A DNA stretch of 64,000 nucleotides, taken from Collinsella aerofaciens. Lineage in GTDB: Bacteria > Actinomycetota > Coriobacteriia > Coriobacteriales > Coriobacteriaceae. The notes under the pieces are model-generated. The model searched no databases and was not told the DNA's origin. It saw only the letters and a list, made by a program, of their open reading frames with translations. Position 1 is the stretch's first letter. Every line of letters begins with the position of its first letter. Location of the stretch: contig NZ_OY725712.1 of the NCBI RefSeq assembly GCF_963360655.1, positions 806,001 to 870,000 of the forward strand, in the 5' to 3' direction. The translations under genes and the position numbers were made by a program. Of the stretch, positions 39,461 to 47,983 are shown one piece after another.

Positions 39461-41902
39461 CTACCCCAGCGAGCGATTGAGGGAGCCGAGCTCATCGTTG
39501 CCCATGGTGCGCCACATTTGGAAGATGCAGACGCGCGCCAGGAAAAAGAAGCCGCTATCGACCAACTGCACGGCAGCATCCGCCAGCTGGTTGGCCACGG
39601 CGGACACGGGAGGCAATTCAAGCCCAGCCTTGCGGATGGTCTCGACGGCCTCCTCAAACGTCGGAGGCTCATTGACACCCATCTCATTCATAAGGCCCTG
39701 CATTTCCTCCAGTGCGTTGCTACCCGACTCCTCGCCGCGCGGTACCAGGCGGTAGCATGCCAGCGCGAGCTCGAGCTGGTCGCAGTTCCAATAGGCAAAC
39801 GCCAAGCGATAGAACAGATAACCGATTGCGGAACGGTCGCTGGCAATGCGCAGGCCGTGGCGCGCCACCTCGATAATCTCGTCAAAGCGTTCCAGGCGCG
39901 CCAACACGTTGATGAGCGCAAAGTGCGATTGCATGGACGAGCGAGCCAGATCGTAAAGACGACGCACCTCGGGCAATGCCCGTTCAAAATCCTCCTGATC
40001 GGCGTAATAACTGCAGATCTCGTGCTGAGCAAAGTAGAGCGCGTCGGGAGCGCGCAGGATGCGCACCGAGCGATCTTCCTCCATTACCGGCAGCACCATA
40101 CGCACCAGCTGGTTGTCGCAAAACTGCGTCTGAACCGGACCCGTTGCCAAAAGCTCGGCGACGGCGCACTTTGCCTCCAGCTCCTCAACAAGACGGGAGA
40201 AGCCCTCAAACGCACTTGCATGGTCAACTTTTACCTGCTCGCGCAACTCAACGACGCGCGCCACATACGGGTCATCGTCCTCCTCCATGACCTCTAGCTC
40301 ATCAGCCGTATCGGCAAGCAGCAGGTCGCGCAACGCCGGCGGCAGCGAACGGTGGTCGTCACGCGGGCGAGCGTGAACCTCCGCAGGCTCAATCGCATCC
40401 GGTGCGTCCGACTCATATGCCTCAAGCATGCGCTTGCACGGCATATCGTCCATGTCCATGCTCTCAAGATCCTTGGCGACAGGCACGCAATTGGCCAGAT
40501 AGGCCGCACGCCCAAAGGAATATGTTGCAATGACGCGCTCGCCCCGCTCGCCGTCGGGAGCCGCAATCTGAACATAGCAGCGCGAAATGCAGGCACCTGC
40601 GGCAAAACACGCCGCCGCAAGCGTAAGCGCCACGCGCGCGTCGTGCTCCGCGGCCCAAGTCGCGCGCATGTCCACGTCTAGCTCGCGCCAGACGTCATCC
40701 TGAGCGTCGTATTCACGTTGCGGCATGGCATCCACGACAGAGCGCCCAAACCGAACGAGCATAATCCCCTCGGCAACGTTTGCCCGATAGGTATAGTCGA
40801 GCCGTGTGACCACGTTGAGTGCCTCGACGATATGCGCGAAGCGGGTGCGCACGTCCCACTCACCGCCCGGCTGACAAGTCACCGTCCCCGGTTTGGCCCA
40901 TGGGTTATCGCTCGAGGTCGTATCGAGCAGTCGAGGAACATCGTTGGTCGTCTTGGCAATATGCCACGCGTCAAAGAGCGCACAACCCTCAAAGCTCGGC
41001 GAGGACGCCGCGGGGACCAATCCAGCCCCAATGCGCTCAAGGATGCCGGAGAGGCGGTTGAGATGGCACTCGACGGCAAGCAGCATGTCAATCTCGTCCT
41101 GGTCCAGCAGACTACGATCAAAATTGAGATAGAAAAGCTTTGAGCGGTCGATGCGCGCTAGGCTCATTTCGGACTTGGCAGCAATGGTGCGCAGGCGGGG
41201 CAAGTCAATCTCGCTCATCAGGGCGGCGGCATAACGCTCGATACCGCTCGGATTCTCGGCATGGTCAACACGGTAAAGCAGCGTCTCGATAGCATCGGGG
41301 AGCGGCGCCGTGTCAAAGCCCAAAAACACCTCGACCGGCTCGGGCAACTTTACGAGTTTGATCTTGTCGACAGCGTTTTGCATGTCTGCATCGAGACCGT
41401 CGACGCCCGCCGTGTTCGCAATAGTGCTTTCGGAGTTGGCAAATATCACGTAGCGCAAGAACATCGAGGCCATAAACTCGCCGTAAGGAAGGGCGCGGGT
41501 CGAATTCCATGTCTCGAGGTCGGACTGCTCGCGCATGGGGCCTTCGGGAGAGCCGGCAGTTCGCGCACACGCGCGCATTGCTCCGTTGGCCTCCCTCACC
41601 ATAATCTCGCCAATACTGGAATCGGACTCGTGAAGGACCAGCTCCATGTCGGGGTCCTCGGGCAACGGTGCTTCCCGAACAGGGCGGTCAACCTTATAAA
41701 CCTTGCCCGACACGCTCACGTAGCCCAAGAGCGATATGTGGCTTTTGCCGACGAATTCGACGACGTAGCACGACTCTTTAGGATCCTCGCCAAAGACTTT
41801 CCAGACAACACCATACGAGCGCCCCGTGGGCTGCTCGGGCATCGATGGAAAACGCTTTTTGGGGTCGAGAAACCTGAGCTTGTATGTCGGACGCTCTGCC
41901 AC
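39461..41902 (-). CDS. Large TPR-containing protein of unknown function
   Basis: An 813-residue soluble protein with no signal peptide or membrane helix. The first 350 residues are mixed alpha/beta and not recognised. Residues about 620-760 have helical pairs of TPR type, for example YFAQHEICSYYADQEDFERALPEVRRLYDLA, then SHFALINVLARLERFDEIIEVARHGL and LFYRLAFAYWNCDQLELALACYRL, three consecutive repeats. An acidic stretch (ELEVMEEDDDPYV) precedes them. It is a single gene between tRNA-Ser and the tRNA-Arg cluster. TPR arrays bind other proteins; nothing further can be said. It may be restricted to Coriobacteriia. Confidence 0.85.
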   Translation of the reverse strand: MAERPTYKLRFLDPKKRFPSMPEQPTGRSYGVVWKVFGEDPKESCYVVEFVGKSHISLLGYVSVSGKVYKVDRPVREAPLPEDPDMELVLHESDSSIGEIMVREANGAMRACARTAGSPEGPMREQSDLETWNSTRALPYGEFMASMFLRYVIFANSESTIANTAGVDGLDADMQNAVDKIKLVKLPEPVEVFLGFDTAPLPDAIETLLYRVDHAENPSGIERYAAALMSEIDLPRLRTIAAKSEMSLARIDRSKLFYLNFDRSLLDQDEIDMLLAVECHLNRLSGILERIGAGLVPAASSPSFEGCALFDAWHIAKTTNDVPRLLDTTSSDNPWAKPGTVTCQPGGEWDVRTRFAHIVEALNVVTRLDYTYRANVAEGIMLVRFGRSVVDAMPQREYDAQDDVWRELDVDMRATWAAEHDARVALTLAAACFAAGACISRCYVQIAAPDGERGERVIATYSFGRAAYLANCVPVAKDLESMDMDDMPCKRMLEAYESDAPDAIEPAEVHARPRDDHRSLPPALRDLLLADTADELEVMEEDDDPYVARVVELREQVKVDHASAFEGFSRLVEELEAKCAVAELLATGPVQTQFCDNQLVRMVLPVMEEDRSVRILRAPDALYFAQHEICSYYADQEDFERALPEVRRLYDLARSSMQSHFALINVLARLERFDEIIEVARHGLRIASDRSAIGYLFYRLAFAYWNCDQLELALACYRLVPRGEESGSNALEEMQGLMNEMGVNEPPTFEEAVETIRKAGLELPPVSAVANQLADAAVQLVDSGFFFLARVCIFQMWRTMGNDELGSLNRSLG

Positions 41903-41996
41903 GAAATATCACCCTGATCGGTCGTCTAGAGAAGGAGCGGTCGCGGATGGGCCGCGACACCTACTCGGAATCTTACACGAGTCGATAAGAAATAGT

Positions 41997-42276
41997 CCGC
42001 TTCACGCTCGCGCCTCGACCGAGGTTCGAATCCATGCATGGTTGTCAAAAAGAAAAGCCCCCGTTTCCGGAGGCTTCAAGTTCAAATGGTGCGGCGTATA
42101 GGATTCCGCGCATCCGCTTCGCGGATCCGCACCGGCTTCGCCCGCCTGCCGGCGTGCTCGCCCGCTCGCTACGGACGCTCCGCGTCCGCTTCACGCTCGC
42201 GCCTCGACCGAGGTTCGAATCCATGCATGGTTGCCATAAAAGAAAAGCCCCCGTTTCCGGAGGCTTCAAGCTCAAG
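41997..42276. repeat. Chimeric tRNA-3'-end element behind tRNA-Arg copy 1
   Basis: Reading away from the tRNA on the minus strand: terminator (42268-42238), inverted T-loop (GGTTCGAATCC on the plus strand at 42212-42222), GC-rich hairpin block (to 42106), then a second copy of the tRNA 3' half from the T-loop to CCA (42105-42087), a second terminator, and a second inverted T-loop (42023-42033) with a truncated block. The hairpins are ATCCGC-TTC-GCGGAT, CCGGC...GCCGG and GGACGC-TCC-GCGTCC. The 5' two thirds of the tRNA is absent from the second copy, so it cannot be a tRNA. Confidence 0.88.
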
Positions 42277-42353
42277 TGGTGCGGCGTATAGGATTCGAAC
42301 CTATGACGTTCTGATTCGTAGTCAGACCCTCTATCCAGCTGAGGTAACGCCGC
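42277..42353 (-). tRNA. tRNA-Arg(ACG), copy 1
   Basis: Minus strand GCGGCGTTACCTCAGCTGGA at the 5' end, anticodon stem-loop CTGACTACGAATCAG with anticodon ACG, T-loop TTCGAAT and acceptor end ACGCCGC-A-CCA. All stems pair. CCA is encoded. The A at the wobble position would be deaminated to inosine by TadA. It is identical to the copies at 42702-42778 and 43132-43208. Confidence 0.97.
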
Positions 42354-42470
42354 GACTTGTTGATTATTATGCACAGGGACTGAATAATGGTCAAGCATTT
42401 TTTCAAAAAAAGTTATTGAATTTGATTTTTACTCATTTGGGACACTTGGCGCGATCTTCGACGCATCGCG

Positions 42471-42701
42471 ATATAAGAAAAGCCCCCGTTGCCGGGAGCT
42501 TCAAGATCAATTGGTGCGGCGTATAGGATTCCGCGCATCCGCTGCGCGGATCCACACCGGCTTCGCCCGCCTGCCGGCGCGCTCGCCCGCTCGCTACGGA
42601 CGCTCCGCGTCCGCTTCACGCTCGCGCCTCGACCGAGGTTCGAATCTCCGCAATGCTCCCATATAAGAAAAGCCCCCGTTGCCGGGAGCTTCAAGATCAA
42701 T
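42471..42701. repeat. Chimeric tRNA-3'-end element behind tRNA-Arg copy 2
   Basis: Same organisation as at copy 1: terminator (AAGCCCCCGTTGCCGGGAGC on the plus strand), inverted T-loop GGTTCGAATC at 42637-42646, GC-rich block 42531-42630, duplicated tRNA 3' half 42512-42530 and a second terminator 42476-42500. The distal part after the second terminator has lost the inverted T-loop. Spacer text between the T-loop and terminator differs from copy 1. Confidence 0.86.
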
Positions 42702-42778
42702 TGGTGCGGCGTATAGGATTCGAACCTATGACGTTCTGATTCGTAGTCAGACCCTCTATCCAGCTGAGGTAACGCCGC
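42702..42778 (-). tRNA. tRNA-Arg(ACG), copy 2
   Basis: Identical over its length to the copies on either side, including the encoded CCA (complement at 42702-42704) and anticodon ACG. The flanks differ, so the copies were made by duplication of tRNA plus its downstream element and have diverged outside the gene. Confidence 0.97.
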
Positions 42779-42860
42779 AACGCACGGATTATTATGCACG
42801 CGAGCCCCCGATGGGTCAAGCGACAATTTGAAAAAATTTTACGAAGTAGTGATTAAACCG

Positions 42861-43131
42861 TTCGTGCCTCGACCGAGGTTCGAATCCATGCGGTGTTGCC
42901 ATAAAAGAAAAGCCCCCGTTGCCGGAGGCTTCAAATTCGATTGGTGCGGCGTATAGGATTCCGCGCATCCGCTGCGCGGATCCGCGCCGGCTTCGCCCGC
43001 CTGCCGGTGTGCTCGCCCGCTCGCTACGGACGCTCCGCGTCCGCTTTACGCTTGCGCCTCGACCGAGGTTCGAATCCATGGAATGCCGGCGTAAAAGAAA
43101 AGCCCCCGTTGCCGGAGGCTTCAAGCTCAAA
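42861..43131. repeat. Chimeric tRNA-3'-end element behind tRNA-Arg copy 3
   Basis: Terminator 43096-43121, inverted T-loop GGTTCGAATCC at 43067-43077, GC-rich block 42961-43060, duplicated tRNA 3' half 42942-42960, a second terminator 42906-42932 and a second inverted T-loop at 42877-42887. In the first hairpin the loop is GCATCCGC-TG-CGCGGATCC, a loop change compared with copy 1 while the stem stays paired. Confidence 0.86.
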
Positions 43132-43208
43132 TGGTGCGGCGTATAGGATTCGAACCTATGACGTTCTGATTCGTAGTCAGACCCTCTATCCAGCTGAGGT
43201 AACGCCGC
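43132..43208 (-). tRNA. tRNA-Arg(ACG), copy 3
   Basis: Same 77-base gene as the other two copies: anticodon ACG, T-loop TTCGAAT, encoded CCA. First of the three in transcription order. The gaps between copies are filled by the chimeric elements, so each is probably transcribed separately. Confidence 0.97.
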
Positions 43209-43281
43209 AGCGCAAGACATATAAAACCACTTTAGTTAGTTAGAGTCAAGCACAATCTCAAACTTTTTGAGAATATGTTCC

Positions 43282-43659
43282 TCACGCAGCTCCGCATGCG
43301 CCAACGTCCCCGATGCGATCAATCGGTTTTTCAACTACATCGAACCCAGCACCGAGTTCCCTCAAAAGCGAGCGCACCCGCTGGGCACAGTCATAATCGG
43401 CAAACGAGATACTCAGCATGCGCGCGACCTGGTTAGAAGCCCCAACTCCATAGAACTGCTCAAGCGCCACAAGTCCCTCGTGCGTCACAAAAGTCTCGAC
43501 TACATGCGGCGACTCCTCAAAGCACCATTGGGTCAACGGACCCTCGCTCGTCTGCCGCACCACCAAACCACCCATACCGGATGGCTCACACGTAACCAGT
43601 AGGTGCTCCCCACCTTCATCGCTCTCAAACAAAACTACCCGCTCATCAAACAGCTCCAT
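43282..43659 (-). CDS. Hypothetical protein, 125 residues
   Basis: A small acidic soluble protein with no recognised domain. It is a mixture of beta strands in the first half (ERVVLFESDEGGEHLLVTCEP) and helices later (VARMLSISFADYDCAQRVRSLL). GGAAGGGGATGCG precedes the ATG at 43659, and the frame has normal codon use, so it is likely real. It stands alone between the tRNA-Arg genes and serS. Confidence 0.7.
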   Translation of the reverse strand: MELFDERVVLFESDEGGEHLLVTCEPSGMGGLVVRQTSEGPLTQWCFEESPHVVETFVTHEGLVALEQFYGVGASNQVARMLSISFADYDCAQRVRSLLRELGAGFDVVEKPIDRIGDVGACGAA

Positions 43660-43779
43660 CGCATCCCCTTCCTCTCGCTTCTATTTAACAAAAGCATAGC
43701 AGGTAGTTAGCTGTATACAGAACGTTTGTTCGTGTGTTTTCTATTGAGCTGTCCGCACGATATGGTAAGGCTTTGCGCA

Positions 43780-43807
43780 CAAAAAAGGCGCCCCGGAAAG
43801 GGGCGCC
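43780..43807 (-). terminator. serS: Terminator of serS
   Basis: GGCGCCCC (43787-43794) and GGGGCGCC (43800-43807) form a perfect stem with loop GGAAA, followed by TTTTTT on the minus strand. Confidence 0.93.
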
Positions 43808-43832
43808 CTCGCAAATCGCTTATGCAGGCAAC

Positions 43833-45116
43833 CTACGCGACCGGCTCAATCTTCTCGAGGCCACCCATGTAGGGACGAAGAACCTCGGGGATCGTGATGG
43901 TGCCGTCGGCGTTCTGGTAGTTCTCCAGGATGGCGGCCATGGTGCGGCCAGCCGGCAGACCGGAACCGTTGAGGGTGTGCAGGTAGCGCGAGCCCTTGAA
44001 GTTCTCGGGGTCGCGATACTTGATGTTGGCGCGACGGGCCTGGAAGTCGCCGCAGTTGGAGCAGGAGCTGATCTCCTTGTAGGCGTTGTAGCTCGGCAGC
44101 CAGACCTCGATGTCGTAGGTCTGACGGGCAGAGAAGCCCAGGTCGCCGGTGCACAGGCTAATCACGCGATACGGAAGGCCCAGCTGCTGAAGCAGGTACT
44201 CGGCCTCGGCGGTCATGCTCTCAAGCTCCTCGTCGGACTCCTCCGGCTTGGCAAACTTGACCATCTCGACCTTGTCGAACTCGTGCTGGCGAATGATGCC
44301 GCGGGTGTCGCGACCAGCGGAGCCGGCCTCCTCGCGGAAGCAGGGGGTGAAGGCGGTGTAGCGACGCGGCAGGGTATCAGCATCGAGAACCTCGCCGGCG
44401 TGCAGGTTGGTAAGCACGACCTCGGCGGTGGGGATCAGGAAGTTATCACCCGAGACGTGATAGGCGTCGTCCTCGAACTTGGGCAGCTGACCCGTGCCAA
44501 ACATGGTCTGACGCTTGACGACGATGGGCGGCCACCACTCCTTAAAGCCACGGCTGGTGTGCGTGTCGAGGAAGAAGTTGATGAGGGCGCGCTCAAGACG
44601 GGCGCCGGCGCCACCGAGAACGGTAAAGCGGCTGCCGGAGAGCTTGTTGCCGCGCTCGAAATCGAGGATGTCGAGGTCGGTGCCCAGGTCCCAGTGCGGC
44701 TTAAAGTCGAAGTCGAACTCGCGCGGGGTGCCCCAACGGCGGCGCTCGATGTTCTCGTCCTCATCCTTGCCGTACGGCGTGGCCTCGCAAGGGATGTTGG
44801 GAAGGTGAGCCATAAAGTCGTACTGCTCCTGCTCGAGAGCGGTGCGGCGCTCGGCCAGACCGTCAATCTTCTCGTTGACGGCGCGCACGGCCTCCTTGGC
44901 GGCCTCGGCCTCGTCCTTCTTGCCCTCCTTCATCAGGGCGCCAATCTTCTTGGACTCGGCGTTACGCGTGGCCTGGAGCTCCTCGACCTCGGTGATGACG
45001 GCACGGCGCTCGTCGTCGAGTTCAAAGAACTTCTCGCGATCCCAAGACGTCTGGCGATTTGCCATGGCGGTATCGATGGCATCGGGGTTCTCGCGAACAA
45101 ACTTGATATCAAGCAT
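43833..45116 (-). CDS. serS: Seryl-tRNA synthetase
   Basis: A 427-residue class II synthetase. The N-terminal half is the long antiparallel coiled coil that grips the variable arm of tRNA-Ser (residues about 25-105). Motif 2 is [31 protein letters not shown] and motif 3 is [19 protein letters not shown]. The length is normal. The ATG at 45116 (MLDIKF) follows GGAGG; a longer frame to 45143 is not supported. Confidence 0.97.
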   Translation of the reverse strand: MLDIKFVRENPDAIDTAMANRQTSWDREKFFELDDERRAVITEVEELQATRNAESKKIGALMKEGKKDEAEAAKEAVRAVNEKIDGLAERRTALEQEQYDFMAHLPNIPCEATPYGKDEDENIERRRWGTPREFDFDFKPHWDLGTDLDILDFERGNKLSGSRFTVLGGAGARLERALINFFLDTHTSRGFKEWWPPIVVKRQTMFGTGQLPKFEDDAYHVSGDNFLIPTAEVVLTNLHAGEVLDADTLPRRYTAFTPCFREEAGSAGRDTRGIIRQHEFDKVEMVKFAKPEESDEELESMTAEAEYLLQQLGLPYRVISLCTGDLGFSARQTYDIEVWLPSYNAYKEISSCSNCGDFQARRANIKYRDPENFKGSRYLHTLNGSGLPAGRTMAAILENYQNADGTITIPEVLRPYMGGLEKIEPVA

Positions 45117-45227
45117 TAGATCCTCCGGCGATATACATTCCATTTAGGTTGCAACCTTGTACATGTATGGGCAAGTATATACTTATGAGCGTTTACGACC
45201 CAACCCAACTACGCAAGAAGGCACCCA

Positions 45228-45401
45228 ATGGACGCAGTTTTTTCCTTTTTGTTTGGCACCCGCACCGGTTTTGCCATCCTTTTCGCCGGCGGCATCCTAC
45301 TGTTTGCGATTCTTGCCTTTGTAATGGAGAAGCGCACCCATAAGATGTATGTCGACCGTGGCCCCAAGTCCGAGGACGAAGAAGACGGCTTCTGGGACTA
45401 G
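45228..45401 (+). CDS. Small single-helix membrane protein, 57 residues
   Basis: ATG at 45228, preceded by AAGAAGG, opens a 57-residue frame ending at a TAG (45399-45401). It begins MDAVFSFLFGTRTG, has one strong membrane helix (FAILFAGGILLFAILAFVM, residues about 15-33) and a charged C-terminal tail ending in SEDEEDGFWD. The ribosome site, the position divergent from serS and the strong terminator just after it all support a real gene. The function is unknown. Confidence 0.75.
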   Translation: MDAVFSFLFGTRTGFAILFAGGILLFAILAFVMEKRTHKMYVDRGPKSEDEEDGFWD

Positions 45402-45407
45402 CCTGCC

Positions 45408-45552
45408 AAAAAGAGACAGGCTTATTTTGGTCGGTTTTATCTGGGCAAACGCAAGCGCCCCGCAACTGGAATTGAGCCAGTTGCGGGGCGCTTTTCGTAC
45501 ATGCAACAAAACCGCAGGAAAAAACCTGCCAAAATAAACCTGTCCCTAAATG
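45408..45552. repeat. Dispersed GGGACAGGTTTATTTTGG repeat pair around a terminator
   Basis: CAAAAAGAGACAGGCTTATT (from 45408) and the inverted CCAAAATAAACCTGTCCCT (about 45533-45551) frame the terminator hairpin. The left arm continues into TCGGTTTTATCTG exactly as in the copy at 598-645. The whole is another palindromic intergenic unit. Confidence 0.7.
45453..45496 (+). terminator. Strong terminator after the small membrane protein
   Basis: AAGCGCCCCGCAACTGG (45453-45469) and CCAGTTGCGGGGCGCTT (45477-45493) form a perfect 17-bp stem followed by TT. It may also end transcripts of proC from the other strand. Confidence 0.88.
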
Positions 45553-45559
45553 GCGGGTT

Positions 45560-46330
45560 TTACTGGAGGGTGGCGTCGATGGCCTTGACCAGAGCGCTGC
45601 GCATGCCGGCGTCCTCGAGCGCGACGACGCCCTTGATGGTGGCGCCACCGGGTGAGCATACGGCATCCTTCATCGCCGCAGGATGCTGGCCAGTCGCAAG
45701 CTGTAGCTTTGCCGTGCCCAGCACCATCTGGCTCACAATGCGATAGGCATCGGCGCGCGGGATACCGTGCTTGACGGCCGCGTCGCCCAAGGCTTCAATC
45801 GCCATGGCGACAAATGCCGGTGCGCAACCGCCCACGGTACCGCCCACAAACAGCAGACTCGTGTCGAGCTCGACGACGGTGCCAAGCTTACCGAGCAGGT
45901 CGAGCACCACGGCACGCTGCTCGCCGTTGAGCGTAGAGGACTTCTCGCAGGCGATGACGCCCTCGCCCACCGAAACCGGCGTGTTGGGCACCGTCGAAAT
46001 ATGTGCGACACCCGGCAGGACCTTTTCCCACTTGGCGCTATCCCAAGTCCAGGCGACCGAAAGGACAACCTTGTCGGCAAGGGTGTCCTTGAACGAAGCG
46101 AAGACCTTCTCGATCATGTACGGCTTGACCGCAGCAACCACGATATCGGATGCAGCGACAACCTCCGCCGCATCACGACAGGCAACTATCCCACGCGCCT
46201 TACAACGCTCGACCAAGGCGTCGTAGTGGCCCGCGCAGGCGCACATATCGCTCGCAGCCACACCGGCGGCGATCCAGCCATCGGCCATAGCGCTCGCCAT
46301 ATTGCCAAAACCGACAAATCCGATCTTCAT
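45560..46330 (-). CDS. proC: Pyrroline-5-carboxylate reductase
   Basis: A 256-residue NAD(P)H-dependent enzyme for the last step of proline synthesis. The Rossmann motif is GFVGFGNMASAM at residues 4-15, the central AAVKPYMIEKVF and VLSVAWTWDSAKW follow, and the C-terminal signature is MKDAVCSPGGATIKGVVALEDAGMRSA. The STVPNTPVSVGEGV stretch is also typical. ATG at 46330 lies 73 bases after rlmH; the two are on one strand with an SPFH gene upstream of rlmH. Confidence 0.95.
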   Translation of the reverse strand: MKIGFVGFGNMASAMADGWIAAGVAASDMCACAGHYDALVERCKARGIVACRDAAEVVAASDIVVAAVKPYMIEKVFASFKDTLADKVVLSVAWTWDSAKWEKVLPGVAHISTVPNTPVSVGEGVIACEKSSTLNGEQRAVVLDLLGKLGTVVELDTSLLFVGGTVGGCAPAFVAMAIEALGDAAVKHGIPRADAYRIVSQMVLGTAKLQLATGQHPAAMKDAVCSPGGATIKGVVALEDAGMRSALVKAIDATLQ

Positions 46331-46403
46331 ATCTCATAGTCCTCTCAGACACGCTCTTCAAAACGAAAGCTATTGTCCCACGGCATTGTTTCGTATTGCC
46401 GAC

Positions 46404-46874
46404 CTATTTGTGATACGGCTCGCCACGGCTAATCTTGCAGGCGCGGTAGATTTGCTCCAGCAGCACCACGCGCGCCAGGTTATGCGGCAAGGTAATGTGT
46501 CCAAAGCTGAGCATCTCGTCGGCGCGGGCGCGCACCTCATCACTCACGCCGTCCGAACCGCCGATTACAAAGGCAATGTCGCTGCTGCCTCGCAGCATAA
46601 GATCGTCGAGCCGCGCCGAGAGCCCCTCACTCGAACGCTCCTTGCCCTCGATAGCCAGCAGGATCACATGCGCCCGAGACGGCAATGCAGCAAGAATTGC
46701 CGCCCCCTCCTTGTCGCGCGCGGCATCCACGCCGCCCGCCTTAGCCGGGTCGATATCGGCCACCTCGCGGATATCAACCTTGGCATAGGCACCTAGGCGC
46801 TTGGTGTACTCAGCGCACGCGTCCTTCCAAAAGCGCTCCTTGAGCTTACCGACGCAAACGACGGTGTATTTCAC
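46404..46874 (-). CDS. rlmH: 23S rRNA (pseudouridine1915-N3)-methyltransferase
   Basis: A 156-residue SPOUT methyltransferase. The knot motifs are LLAIEGKERSSEGLSARLDDL, FVIGGSDGVSDEV and SFGHITLPHNLARVVLLEQIYRACKISRGEPYHK, the last being nearly invariant in RlmH. The start is GTG at 46874 with AAGGAGT upstream, 6 bases after the stop of the SPFH gene, so it is co-transcribed with it. Confidence 0.97.
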   Translation of the reverse strand: MKYTVVCVGKLKERFWKDACAEYTKRLGAYAKVDIREVADIDPAKAGGVDAARDKEGAAILAALPSRAHVILLAIEGKERSSEGLSARLDDLMLRGSSDIAFVIGGSDGVSDEVRARADEMLSFGHITLPHNLARVVLLEQIYRACKISRGEPYHK

Positions 46875-46880
46875 GCGCGT

Positions 46881-47819
46881 CTACTCCTTCGAATCGTTTT
46901 GAACTTTGCTGGCGGTCAGCATCTGCTCGAACATCGAGGCCGACTGCGAAAAGTCGCTCGGCAGCACGACCGTCGAGGTTTTACCCGTGCGAGCGAACTC
47001 CGTCATCATCTCGGACCACTGCGTAAACATGAACAGTTGGTTGGCCTCGTCATTGCCGACACCCGTCTCTTGGATGATCTCGAGCGAATCTTTGATACCC
47101 AGCGCGATGGCCTTGCGCTGGTTGGCGATGCCCTCGCCCGCCTTTTCCATTGCCTCGGCCTCGGCGGTCGCCTCGGTGACGCGCTTGATGCGGTCGGCCT
47201 CAGCGAGCTCCTGTGCCGCAGCGCGCTTGCGCTGGGCAGCGTTGATGTCGTTCATGGAGTTCTCGACCTCGGTCGGCAGCGCGATTTTGGTGATGAGTGT
47301 CGACACGAGGGTGAAGCCGTAGGCAGCCATCTGCTCGGACACGGTGGCATTAACGTCCTTGGCGATGTCATCCTTCTTGGCAAAGACCTCATCGAGTGTG
47401 TAGACGGGAATCGAAGAGCGCAGAGCGTCGGTGATGAAGTCACGCATCTGGTCGACGGGCTCCTGCAGCATATAGTAGCTCTTGTAGATGCCCGAATCTG
47501 CCGGGCCGGCGCCCATGTCATAGCTCACGTGGTACTGAGCAGAGACCTCAAGGCCGATGGTCACGTTGTCCTGGGTCTTAACGTCGATGCCAAAACCGTT
47601 TTTCATGGTGCGCAGACTCACCGTGGCGGCCTTGCGGTCGATCACGGGCACCTTCATGTGGAAGCCCGCGTTGACGATGCGGTTAAACTTGCCCAGACGC
47701 TCAATGATCACGGCATGCTGTTGTTCAACGACATAGCAGGCGTTAGGAAGCAGCAGCAACAGGATGATGATGGGAATCAAAAGGCTGGTAAGGGCGGCGA
47801 TGATACCGGACAACAGCAT
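46881..47819 (-). CDS. SPFH/Band 7 (stomatin-like) membrane protein
   Basis: A 312-residue protein of the QmcA/stomatin class. It has one N-terminal helix (LLSGIIAALTSLLIPIIILLLLLPNA), then the SPFH domain (VVEQQHAVIIERLGKFNRIVNAGFHMKVPVIDR) and a long coiled coil rich in Ala and Glu (RKRAAAQELAEADRIKRVTEATAEAEAMEKAGEG). Such proteins form oligomers in membrane microdomains and often regulate proteases, but no NfeD gene is adjacent. The ATG at 47819 follows GAGGAGAGACC. Confidence 0.9.
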   Translation of the reverse strand: MLLSGIIAALTSLLIPIIILLLLLPNACYVVEQQHAVIIERLGKFNRIVNAGFHMKVPVIDRKAATVSLRTMKNGFGIDVKTQDNVTIGLEVSAQYHVSYDMGAGPADSGIYKSYYMLQEPVDQMRDFITDALRSSIPVYTLDEVFAKKDDIAKDVNATVSEQMAAYGFTLVSTLITKIALPTEVENSMNDINAAQRKRAAAQELAEADRIKRVTEATAEAEAMEKAGEGIANQRKAIALGIKDSLEIIQETGVGNDEANQLFMFTQWSEMMTEFARTGKTSTVVLPSDFSQSASMFEQMLTASKVQNDSKE

Positions 47820-47896
47820 GGTCTCTCCTCTGATAGGCACACGTTGGCACTAGGATACCCGCACGAAGCAGCTGTGTGACACCAACAAGAGGACCC

Positions 47897-47983
47897 GTGG
47901 TCAAAAAAGGCCAAATATGAGTACTGTTACCAGTTTAGTAACAGCGTATTTGGGTCAAAATCGCCTCTTTGAACCCGAGGTCT
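47897..47983. repeat. Left arm of a palindrome interrupted by IS copy 2, with target duplication
   Basis: The arm 47897-47926 is complementary to 49600-49629 (27 of 30 positions) on the other side of the IS. A small hairpin CTGTTAC...GTAACAG lies at 47924-47945. Positions 47976-47983 (CGAGGTCT) are the 8-bp duplication repeated at 49490-49497. Confidence 0.8.

Noticed and set aside
41997-43208. CRISPR-like appearance of the repeats between tRNA-Arg copies
   Set aside because: Repeats are whole tRNAs, terminators and hairpin blocks with irregular spacing, no unique spacers and no cas genes.
42034-43243. Short proteins translated through the tRNA-Arg genes and their elements
   Set aside because: The frames run through tRNA genes and hairpins; such translations are common false proteins.
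46881-47819. Prohibitin/HflKC protease-regulator assignment for the SPFH gene
   Set aside because: No second SPFH gene or FtsH partner is adjacent, so only the general family is stated.
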